A DNA stretch of 64,000 nucleotides from Flavilitoribacter nigricans DSM 23189 = NBRC 102662 (lineage in GTDB: Bacteria > Bacteroidota > Bacteroidia > Chitinophagales > Saprospiraceae). The position numbers were made by a program, and so were the translations under genes. Below the pieces are notes generated by a model. That model did not search any database, was not told where the DNA came from, and saw nothing but the letters and a program-made list of their open reading frames with translations. This document shows, in pieces, positions 42,951 to 52,700 of this stretch. The stretch is from contig NZ_PDUD01000028.1 of NCBI RefSeq assembly GCF_002646595.1, positions 1-64,000 on the forward strand. Direction: 5' to 3'. Numbering within the stretch: the stretch's first letter is position 1; each line of letters opens with the position of its first letter.

Positions 42951-43679
42951 ATGAAGCAATTTTTACTCTTCTTATTTTTTTTGGGTTCTATTTACAGCCT
43001 GGATGCACAGCGGCTGGTTAAGGTAGAAGCCATTAGTGATCGGGATATCCTGGTAGAGGATATTTCCGATATCAGTCTGGAAATTGAATTTACGGTCCGT
43101 CTCACCAATCTCTCCCACGATACGCTGTTGATCAAATGGGATAAAAAAGTCTATTCGCAACCGGCCGACTGGCTGACCCAGGTAAACGATGACAACGGGA
43201 TCTATCTGCCCAATGTCCATACCAATTTTGGTCCCATTCCCGGCACAGATATTCCACTTTCCATTTTACCCGGACAGTCTACCGAAATTAGCATGCACGT
43301 TTTACCGCTCGGAACGGAAGGTGAAGGCTGGTACGAACTTTCCTTCTCCTATGCCGATGCTCCGGGTTATATTTTAGAATCCGTAGATTTTCGCACTTCC
43401 ACCGGTGCCACGGCATCGGAATACACCAATTCCAAAGCGGAGATCCTGGTTTATCCGAATCCGGCTACCTTTTACTTTGAGGTGACGCCCAACAACCTGG
43501 TGGACGAGATCGACATCATTAATATTGTGGGAGGAAAGATCCGGAGTTTTCCCTACGAGCACGGTCAGCGCTATTCGATCGCCAACCTACCTTCCGGCAT
43601 CTATCTGGTAAGTCTGGTAAACGCTAAGACTGGTGTAATCAAAACCATTCGCCTCGTTAAACGGACTTTCCGAACTTAA
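42951..43679 (+). CDS. Secreted protein with T9SS type A sorting domain
   Basis: About 242 residues from the ATG at 42951 (MKQFLLFLFFLGSIYSLDAQ, a clear signal peptide); the in-frame start at 42918 would place charged residues before it. A beta-sandwich domain (about 20-150; LEIEFTVRLTNLSHDTLLI, GTEGEGWYELSFSYAD) precedes the C-terminal sorting signal: ILVYPNPATFYFEVTPNN, IINIVGGKIRSF, LPSGIYLVSLVNAKTG, TIRLVK. The tail directs export through the type IX system. Function of the mature domain is unknown. Confidence 0.9.
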   Translation: MKQFLLFLFFLGSIYSLDAQRLVKVEAISDRDILVEDISDISLEIEFTVRLTNLSHDTLLIKWDKKVYSQPADWLTQVNDDNGIYLPNVHTNFGPIPGTDIPLSILPGQSTEISMHVLPLGTEGEGWYELSFSYADAPGYILESVDFRTSTGATASEYTNSKAEILVYPNPATFYFEVTPNNLVDEIDIINIVGGKIRSFPYEHGQRYSIANLPSGIYLVSLVNAKTGVIKTIRLVKRTFRT

Positions 43680-43780
43680 GTTGAACCGCTCAGGCAATTT
43701 CACGACCGAATAACCTCTTTACTGAGGGCATATTCTCCTGCACCTGTATTATTATCTCTATTGTTTAGTGGTAAGTGAGC

Positions 43781-44917
43781 CTATTGTTTAGCCAACTGGC
43801 GCTGTAGCCCCAGGAAGTGATTGATCCCCGATTGGTCGACCAGGCCCAGCAATCTTCCGTGCTTATTGCAAACCGGCAGGGCCCCCACTCCATTTTCCTG
43901 CATTTTCACCAGCGCCGATCGCAGCGGATCCGTATCCAGCATATACTCAAAATCGGTAGACTGCCAGTGATCGACACGTTGTTCCAGTTTTTCTTTCTTG
44001 GCCGCATCCAGTAAGACCTCTTCGGACAATACCGCCCGCAGGTTCTGCCAGCGGTCAAAGATCAGGAAACTGTGTTCCTTGTCCTGTTCTAGCAGGCGGT
44101 AGGCCAGCTGCATCTGATCTTCCGGATAAATGCGGGAAAAACGTTTGCGAAGGGCATCTTTCACCTGAAATTTTTCCAGGAACTGATCCTGCCGGGCCGC
44201 CCGGTATTCTACCGTAGCGTTGAAGTAAACGAATACACCGATGATCCCGGCCGCCCAGTTTTCGTACTCCCAGGCCAGCGCCAGCAGGATCACGGCAAAC
44301 AACTGCCCCAAAAAGGTAGCGATCCGGGTAGCGCGTATCCGTTTCAGCCGAATAGACAGAAACGCCCGCAGAATACGACCGCCATCCATCGGAAAAGCCG
44401 GTAACAGGTTAAAGACCGCCACGGTGAGATTCAGGGCCACCAGTCCAAAAATGAACCACTCCCACGGCAGGATATTACGGGCGAAAAAATTCCCTTCGGA
44501 CTGCAGGATAAAACCGAAGATCTGTTGCACCTTACCGTTGGATAACAGCAACAACAGGGGGGAAAAAAAGACCGCCAGGCCCACATTGACCATGGGTCCG
44601 GCCAGCGCAACGAGTAGTTCCTGATTCGGTTTATCCGGAAGTCTTTCCAGTACCGCCAGCCCACCTATCGGCAGCAACAGAATATTGCGGGTCTTTACCC
44701 CGTATCGACGGGCGGTAAGAGCGTGCCCCAGTTCGTGGAGCACTACACAGAAAAAAAGGACGAATACGGAAAGGCTGGTCCATCCCAGGCTATGCCAGTC
44801 CCAATATCCTTTTTTCGTCAGTACGGTATACACGATCCAGGCCAGGATCAAAAAAAAGCTCCAATGCAGTTGAATGGGAATACCGTACACCCTCGCTATC
44901 TGGAAAGAACCTTTCAT
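43781..44917 (-). CDS. Site-2 protease family (M50/SpoIVFB-like) with CBS-like region
   Basis: A 378-residue intramembrane metalloprotease. Six or so membrane helices occupy residues 1-220; the zinc motif is VLHELGHALTARRYG and the third ligand region is NLLPAFPMDGGRILRAF (Asp ligand). From about 240 on the chain is soluble and resembles a CBS pair (DPLRSALVKMQENGVGALPV, GRLLGLVDQSGINHFLGL). CBS-bearing relatives cleave membrane-bound regulators in response to adenylate-type ligands. Substrate unknown; neighbours give no hint. Confidence 0.92.
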   Translation of the reverse strand: MKGSFQIARVYGIPIQLHWSFFLILAWIVYTVLTKKGYWDWHSLGWTSLSVFVLFFCVVLHELGHALTARRYGVKTRNILLLPIGGLAVLERLPDKPNQELLVALAGPMVNVGLAVFFSPLLLLLSNGKVQQIFGFILQSEGNFFARNILPWEWFIFGLVALNLTVAVFNLLPAFPMDGGRILRAFLSIRLKRIRATRIATFLGQLFAVILLALAWEYENWAAGIIGVFVYFNATVEYRAARQDQFLEKFQVKDALRKRFSRIYPEDQMQLAYRLLEQDKEHSFLIFDRWQNLRAVLSEEVLLDAAKKEKLEQRVDHWQSTDFEYMLDTDPLRSALVKMQENGVGALPVCNKHGRLLGLVDQSGINHFLGLQRQLAKQ

Positions 44918-44965
44918 ATCTGCAAAGATGCATATAATTTGAATAAGGGTGGGTCAGGGTTTTAA

Positions 44966-45135
44966 TGTGCTAAAGTTGAAACGTGTGAAGGTGGAAACGT
45001 ATGAATGTGCTAAGGTGGAAACGTGTTAAAGTGGAAACGTTGGGATGCCCTTTAGCAACATTTCCACATCAACACTTTAACACATCAAAACCTTAACACA
45101 TTTCCACATTCACCCGTTAGCACGTTTCCACATCA
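44966..45135. repeat. Word-type palindromic repeat array
   Basis: The left half contains GTGGAAACGT at 44991-45000, 45015-45024 and 45031-45040, with a diverged copy (GTTGAAACGT, 44975-44984); the right half contains the inverse words TTTCCACA and ACGTTTCCACATC (45061-45133). GTGCTAAGG, GTGTTAAAG and their inverses AACACTTTAAC, CCTTAAC also recur. The result is a long, imperfect, cruciform-like structure of about 170 bp between the site-2 protease start and the acyl-CoA dehydrogenase stop. Confidence 0.7.
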
Positions 45136-45136
45136 A

Positions 45137-46297
45137 TCACATGTCGATATACGGTTTGCCCTTTTCCACCGCCCGGGAGATCACAATACGTTGTACTTCG
45201 GAAGTACCTTCGTAGATCTGGGTGATCTTGGCGTCGCGCATCAGGCGTTCTACGTGGTATTCTTTGACGAAACCGTAACCGCCGTGGATCTGGACGGCTT
45301 CCACCGTGTGTCGCATGGCCACTTCGGAAGCGTAGAGTTTTGCCATGGAACTGGCCGTATCGTAATCCAGCTTCTGATCCTTCAGCCAGGCGGCGCGGTA
45401 GACCATCATTTTGGCCGCTTCAATATCAGTGGCCATATCGGCCAGTTTGAAGGAGATCGCCTGGTGCTTGATGATGGGCTTACCAAATGCAGAACGTTCC
45501 TGGGCGTAGGCCAGCGACAGTTCGTAGGCTCCACCGGCAATTCCGAGCGCCTGGGCAGCAATGCCGATGCGACCGCCGGACAGGGTTTTCATTGCGAATT
45601 TAAAGCCAAACCCATCGTCTCCGATCCGGTTTTCCTTCGGCACTTTCACATCGGTATACATAATGGTGTGGGTATCGGAGGAACGGATCCCCAATTTATC
45701 TTCTTTGGCACCGATCGAGACGCCGTCCCAGTCCGCTTCCACCAGGAAGGCATTAATACCGCGGTGCCCCTTTTCGGCATCCGTTTGGGCAATGACGATG
45801 TGCAATTTGGAGGTGCCGCCGTTGGTGATCCAGTTTTTGGTACCGTTCAGCAGGTAGTGATCGCCCATATCGATGGCGGTAGTGCGCTGGCTGGTGGCAT
45901 CGCTGCCGGCTTCGGGTTCAGACAGGCAGAAAGAACCGATCCATTCTCCGGCCGCCAGTCGGGGCAGATACTTTTGTTTTTGCTCCTCGGAACCAAAGGT
46001 CTCGATCCCCCAGCAGACCAGGGAATTATTCACGGACATGATCACCGAACAGGAGTTATCCACTTTGGAGATCTCCTCCATCGCCAGCACGTAGGAAAGG
46101 GTATCCATGCCGCCTCCACCGTATTCGGGAGAGACCATCATGCCGAGAAATCCCAGTTCAGCCATTCCACGGATCTGTTCGGTTGGGTATAGCATCTTGC
46201 TGTCTCGCTCGATAACGCCGGGTTTGAGTTCTTTTTGGGCAAAATCCCGGGCTGCTTCCCGAACGGCAAGCTGTTCTTCGGTTAGGTTGAAATTCAT
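45137..46297 (-). CDS. Acyl-CoA dehydrogenase, short/branched-chain type
   Basis: A 386-residue FAD enzyme that introduces the 2,3 double bond in acyl-CoA. N-terminal helix domain with LTEEQLAVREAARDFAQKEL, FAD/substrate strand SFCLSEPEAGSDA, LNGTKNWITNG, family signature region GAYELSLAYAQERSAFGKPI, and the catalytic glutamate in QIYEGTSEVQRIVISR (YEGTSE). All conserved residues are present. It is the butyryl-CoA/short-chain group by overall sequence. It stands alone. A perfect dyad lies just upstream. Confidence 0.96.
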   Translation of the reverse strand: MNFNLTEEQLAVREAARDFAQKELKPGVIERDSKMLYPTEQIRGMAELGFLGMMVSPEYGGGGMDTLSYVLAMEEISKVDNSCSVIMSVNNSLVCWGIETFGSEEQKQKYLPRLAAGEWIGSFCLSEPEAGSDATSQRTTAIDMGDHYLLNGTKNWITNGGTSKLHIVIAQTDAEKGHRGINAFLVEADWDGVSIGAKEDKLGIRSSDTHTIMYTDVKVPKENRIGDDGFGFKFAMKTLSGGRIGIAAQALGIAGGAYELSLAYAQERSAFGKPIIKHQAISFKLADMATDIEAAKMMVYRAAWLKDQKLDYDTASSMAKLYASEVAMRHTVEAVQIHGGYGFVKEYHVERLMRDAKITQIYEGTSEVQRIVISRAVEKGKPYIDM

Positions 46298-46716
46298 ATT
46301 GGTTTTACTTGAAAATTAGATTTAGCGAATTTCCGCTAAATTACAACATTTGGTCCATCTATAACGGCCGAATGCCCGATTGTGTTGACAATCGATGGTA
46401 GAATGAAAAAAGTCCGTACATCTATGAATAATATTGTATACCATTAATTGCTATAGTAAAATAATTGTGCTATATTAGGGGCAAATTGTCCACATCTCCT
46501 CTGCATCATATTTCCCTAAAGTATCTGGTTTAAATACTAGGCATACCTTATTGTATACCCAAACAGACTATTTTACACTAGTAGTTACCCCCCTTACAGT
46601 ATAGCACCAACTATCTCATTCTGGAATTTAACAATACATGCCCGCACCCAAGTGGTAGTGTGGGGTCCGGTATAACTTTGTCTAAATCTCAATAACATCA
46701 CTAAATTAGGTACGTA
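46298..46716. promoter_or_regulatory. 419-bp divergent promoter region
   Basis: On the plus strand TAACTTTG (46673-46680) matches the -7 consensus 36 bases before the giant repeat-protein gene. Near the acyl-CoA dehydrogenase start is the dyad ATTTAGCG-AATTTC-CGCTAAAT (46320-46341), 8 bp per arm with a 6-base centre, a plausible operator. The rest is AT-rich with no gene. Confidence 0.5.
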
Positions 46717-49700
46717 ATGAACCCTAGATCTCTATTTCAGAGGCCTGCTGAAGTCATTCCGAAAAGACTCAAGAGGCCCAAGGAGCATTCTCCAGCATTT
46801 TCTAACCTTCAAAAAATCTTACGGAAAAACAAAAATTTACAATTTGCTGATCCATTCAGGTTTACTTCATCAAAATTCGCGCTGAACTGGTCCTCTATTT
46901 TAAAATCGACTTTCCTTTTGATGTGCTTTCTGGCTACCACCGGCGGATTACAGGCTCAGGTTTGCCCCGGTGATCCCGTTCCGGGAAGCCAGATGGACCT
47001 TCGCGGTAACAGTGAGTACAAAGTTGGCGAATGCCCGGCAAACGATGTACAGATTGTCAGCGCTCGTTTGAGCATTCCCGGTGACGCCTGTAACTCCTGT
47101 ACGCCCGGTACTACCGTCACGGCGAACCTGATCATTAGGATCACACACAACACGAACAGTCAAAACCGTTACCTCGGTGTATTTGCCGACCTGACGGAGA
47201 ATTTCATGGGAGGATCGTCCTCTACCTGTAGCATCGTCCGCTGCTCGGGCCCATTAGCCAAGCAATCCACTTTCGACCTGGATTTCGGTACGGTCACCTT
47301 CACCTGTGGCAGTGAACTGGTGCTGGATAATATCCTGCTGGTCTGGACCGCTGCAAACGGAGCCTGCCCCGTAACCCCGGATAACAACCCGAACGGGAAG
47401 TATTGCTATGACAATCCGGCTATCGTTATTACGCCTCCTTTAAATGCAGTTATTGCGGCCGATTGCGGCACCGGTAATACGGCAGACATCAATCTGACCG
47501 TTACCGGCGGTTCCGGTAGTTTTTCTTACCTATGGAGTAATGGTGCTATGACCGAGGATCTCAATGATGTATCCCTCGGCACCTACAGCGTGACGGTAAC
47601 CGACAACCTGAAAAATGACGCAAACGGTCAGCCGTGCCAGGTTACCCAGTCCATTACTTTCAACGGCCCCTGCTGCGAGCTGATGGTCAGTTGCAGTCCC
47701 AAAACCGCCAATATCAGCTGTGTCAATCCACTGCCGGAGGCGGCGGATACCGAAGCTGAATTTGAGGCGATATTCGGAGCCAACGCGATTACCGGTTACC
47801 CCTGCGGCCCGCTGAGTATTACCTACTCGGATAGTGGTACGCTCGATTATTGCGCCAATGGTAGCCAGATCGTCCGCACCTATACGGTTACCGACGGAGT
47901 GACGACGGAAACCTGTACACAGACGTTTACGGTGGTCTACACACCACCTACCCTTTCCAGTTGCCCGGGAAATGTGGTTAAAGCGGGCTGTACGACCCAA
48001 TCGGAACTCAACACCGCCTGGGATAACTGGATCTCCAGCATCGAGGGCGTTACCGCCAGTGGTCTGTGTAATCCGGTCGTCTACGTATCTCCTCCCGTCG
48101 GCGATCTGACCAAACCGACTTTATGTAATCTAACCGATAATACGCAAACGGTGATCATCTCCGCCGATGACGGCTGCCAGGTCGTTCGTTGTACCACCAG
48201 TTTCACTTTGCAAGCCTATCCCAATGATCTGGCGGTGGATAATTGTCCGACCCCGGTAGACCTGGATGGTTGTACCGCCGATGCGGCCATCACCACGGCC
48301 TGGAATAACTGGATCACCGAACTTGGTAATATGGGCGCTACCGGTGGTTGCAGTCCGCAGGTCACCTTCGATCCGCCGCTCAACACCCTGGTACAGCCCT
48401 CGCAGTGTGCCGCTACCGATCAGGTCATTTCTGTAACGGTAACCGCTACGGACCTCTGCGATACCGACGACTGTACGACGACTTTCACCCTGAGAGCTTA
48501 CCCGGATGACCTGGCTTTGTCCACTTGTCCGGTAGAAACCCTGGACGGATGTTCCACCCAGGCCCAGATCAACTCGGCCTTTGCCGACTGGATCGCCGAT
48601 ATTGAGGCGATGACCATTACCGGAAGTTGCAGCCCGCAACTGACCTACGATCCGCCGCTGGAAAGCCTCGTGGCTCCGACCGAATGTATGGGCTCCGAGC
48701 AAACCGTGAATGTAAAGATCATGGACCTCTGTGACAATGTGAGTTGCGATGCAACTTTCACCCTGCAGGCTCCGCCCGATGATCTGGACCTCGATGATTG
48801 CCCCACGGCTGTTGATCTGGACGGTTGTACCGCCAACGCCGCGATTACCAGCGCCTGGAATACCTGGTATACGGCCCTGTCCAATATGGATGCTACCGGT
48901 GGCTGCGATCCGCAGGTCACTTTCGACCCGCCGCTCAATACGTTGGTACAGCCCACACAATGTGCCGATCAGGATCAGGTCATTTCCGTGACCGTCACCG
49001 CTACTGACCTTTGTGATGAGCAGGAATGCACCACGACCTTCACCCTGAGAGCTTACAGCGATGATCTCGTGCTGGACGATTGCCCTGCTGCCGTCGATCT
49101 GGACGGATGTACGCCGAATATCGAGATTGCCGACGAGTGGGATAACTGGATCAGTGCGCTTGGTAGTATGGACGCTACCGGTGGTTGTGACCCGCAGGTC
49201 ACCTTCGATCCGCCACTCAACACCCTGGTGCAGCCTACGCAATGTGCCGATCAGGATCAGGTGATTTCCGTGACGGTGACCGCTACTGACCTTTGCGACG
49301 AGCAGGAATGCACCACAACCTTCACGCTGAGAGCCTACAGTGATGATCTCGTGCTGGACGACTGCCCCACTGCCGTCGACCTGGACGGATGTACTGCCGA
49401 CGCCGCAATTACGAGCGCCTGGAACTCTTGGTATACGGCTTTATCCAATATGGATGCCTCCGGTGGCTGTGATCCGCAGGTTACTTTTGATCCACCACTC
49501 AATACCCTGGTACAGCCCACGCAGTGCGCCGCTACCGATCAGGTCATTTCTGTGACCGTGACCGCTACCGACCTCTGTGATGAACAGGAATGCACTACTT
49601 CTTTTACCCTGAGAGCTTATCCGGATGATCTGGCTTTATCTACTTGTCCGGAAGAAACCCTGGACGGCTGCTCCACTCAGGCACAGATCAACTCGGCCTT

Positions 49701-52700
49701 TGCCGACTGGATCGCCGATATTGAGGCCATGACCGTCACCGGCAGCTGCAGCCCTGAACTGACCTACGATCCACCGCTGGAAAGTCTGGTGGCTCCGACC
49801 GAATGTATGGGATCCGAGCAAACCGTGAATGTAAAGATCATGGACCTCTGTGAGAATGTGAGTTGCGATGCGACTTTCACCCTGCAGGCTCCGCCCAATG
49901 ACCTCGATCTCGATGATTGTCCTACGGCTGTTGATCTGGACGGCTGTACCGCCAACGCCGCTATTGCAAGCGCCTGGAATACCTGGTATACCGCACTGTC
50001 CAATATGGATGCGACCGGTGGTTGCGATCCACAGATCACTTTCGATCCGCCGCTCAATACCCTGGTGCAGCCCACGCAGTGTGCTGATCAGGATCAGGTC
50101 ATTTCCGTGACCGTCACTGCTACGGACCTTTGTGACGAGCAGGAATGTACCACGACCTTTACCCTGAGAGCATACAGTGACGATCTCCTACTGGACGATT
50201 GCCCCGCGGCCGTCGATCTGGACGGATGTACGCCGAATAGCGAGATTGCCGACGAATGGGATGACTGGATCAGTGCGCTGGCCAGCATGGATGCGACCGG
50301 TGGTTGCGATCCGCAGGTTACCTTTGACCCGCCGCTTAATACCCTGGTGCAGCCCACGCAGTGTGCCGATCAGGATCAGGTGATTTCCGTGACGGTGACC
50401 GCTACTGACCTCTGCGACGAGCAGGAATGCACCACGACCTTCACGCTGAGAGCCTACAGTGATGATCTCGTGCTGGACGACTGCCCCGCTGCCGTCGACC
50501 TGGACGGATGCACGCCGAATATCGAGATTGCCGACGAATGGGATGACTGGATCAGTGCGCTGGCCAGCATGGATGCGACCGGTGGTTGCGATCCGCAGGT
50601 TACCTTCGATCCACCGCTCAATACCCTGGTGCAGCCCACGCAGTGTGCCGCTACCGATCAGGTCATTTCCGTGACCGTGACCGCCACCGACCTCTGCGAT
50701 GAGCAGGAATGTACCACGACCTTTACCCTGAGAGCTTATCCGGATGATCTGGCTTTATCCACTTGCCCGGAAGAAACGCTGGACGGATGTTCCACTCAGG
50801 CGCAGATCAACTCGGCCTTTGCCGACTGGATCGCCGATATCGAGGCCATAACCGTCACCGGCAGCTGCAGCCCTGAACTAACCTACGATCCACCGCTGGA
50901 AAGTCTGGTAGCTCCGACCGAATGTATGGGATCCGAGCAAACCGTGAATGTAAAGATCATGGACCTCTGTGAGAATGTTAGTTGCGATGCGACTTTCACC
51001 CTGCAGGCTCCGCCCAATGACCTCGACCTCGATGATTGTCCCACGGCTGTTGATCTGGACGGTTGTACCGCCAACGCCGCTATTGCCAGCGCCTGGAATA
51101 CCTGGTATACCGCCCTGTCCAATATGGATGCGTCCGGTGGTTGCGATCCGCAGGTCACTTTCGACCCGCCGCTCAATACCCTGGTACAGCCTACGCAGTG
51201 TGCCGATCAGGATCAGGTTATTTCCGTAACCGTCACCGCTACCGACCTTTGCGATGAGCAGGAATGCACTACGACCTTTACCCTGAGAGCCTACAGCGAC
51301 GATCTCGTGCTGGACGACTGTCCTTCCAACGTTAACCTGGACGGATGTACGCCGAATGCGGAGATTGCCGACGAGTGGGATGACTGGGTCAGTGCGCTGG
51401 CTGGTATGGACGCTACCGGTGGTTGCGATCCGCAGGTCACTTTCGACCCACCACTCAATACCTTGGTGCAGCCCACGCAGTGTGCCGATCAGGATCAGGT
51501 TATTTCCGTAACCGTCACCGCTACCGACCTTTGCGATGAGCAGGAATGCACCACTACTTTCACCCTGAGAGCCTACAGTGACGATCTCGTACTGGACGAT
51601 TGCCCCGCTGCCGTCGATCTGGACGGATGCACACCGAATAGCGAGATTGCCGACGAGTGGGATGACTGGATCAGTGCACTGGCTGGCATGGATGCCTCCG
51701 GTGGTTGCGATCCGCAGGTTACCTTCGACCCGCCGCTCAATACCCTGGTGCAGCCCACCCAGTGTGCCGATCAGGATCAGGTTATTTCCGTGACCGTCAC
51801 CGCTACCGACCTTTGCGACGAGCAGGAATGCACCACTACTTTCACCCTGAGAGCCTACAGTGACGATCTCGTACTGGACGACTGCCCCGCTGCCGTCGAT
51901 CTGGATGGATGTACACCGAATAGCGAGATTGCCGACGAGTGGGATGACTGGATCAGTGCGCTGGCTGGTATGGACGCCACCGGTGGTTGCGATCCGCAGA
52001 TCACCTTCGATCCGCCACTCAACTCCCTGGTACAGCCCACGCAGTGTGCCGATCAGGATCAGGTCATTTCCGTGACCGTCACCGCTACCGACCTTTGTGA
52101 TGAGCAGGAGTGTACCACGACGTTCACCCTGAGAGCCTACAGTGACGATCTCGTACTGGACGACTGCCCCGCTGCCGTCGATCTGGACGGATGCACGCCG
52201 AATAGCGAGATTGCCGACGAGTGGGATGACTGGATCAGTGCGCTGGCTGGCATGGACGCCTCCGGTGGTTGCGATCCGCAGGTCACCTTCGACCCGCCGC
52301 TCAATACCCTGGTACAGCCTACACAATGTGCCGATCAGGATCAGGTCATTTCCGTGACCGTCACCGCTACTGATCTTTGCGATGAGCAGGAATGCACCAC
52401 TACTTTCACCCTGAGAGCCTACAGCGATGACCTCGTACTGGACGACTGCCCCGCGGCCGTCGATCTGGATGCCTGCACCATCGAGGCTGATATCACTTCC
52501 GCCTGGAACAACTGGATCAGCGCGCTCAGCAGTATGGACGCTTCCGGCGGCTGCGATCCGCAGCTTACTTTTGATCCGCCGCTCAACACGCTGGTACAAC
52601 CCGAAAAGTGTGTTGAGACCGATCAGGTGATCTCGGTAACCGTAACGGCCTCCGACCTTTGCGATGAAAAAGAATGCACTACGACCTTTACGCTCCGGGC

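Noticed and set aside
50878-52599. 573-codon open frame on the minus strand opposite the giant gene
   Set aside because: It is a by-product of the 282-bp repeats: the same antisense frame stays open in each copy. The plus-strand protein has signal peptide, domains and sorting tail.
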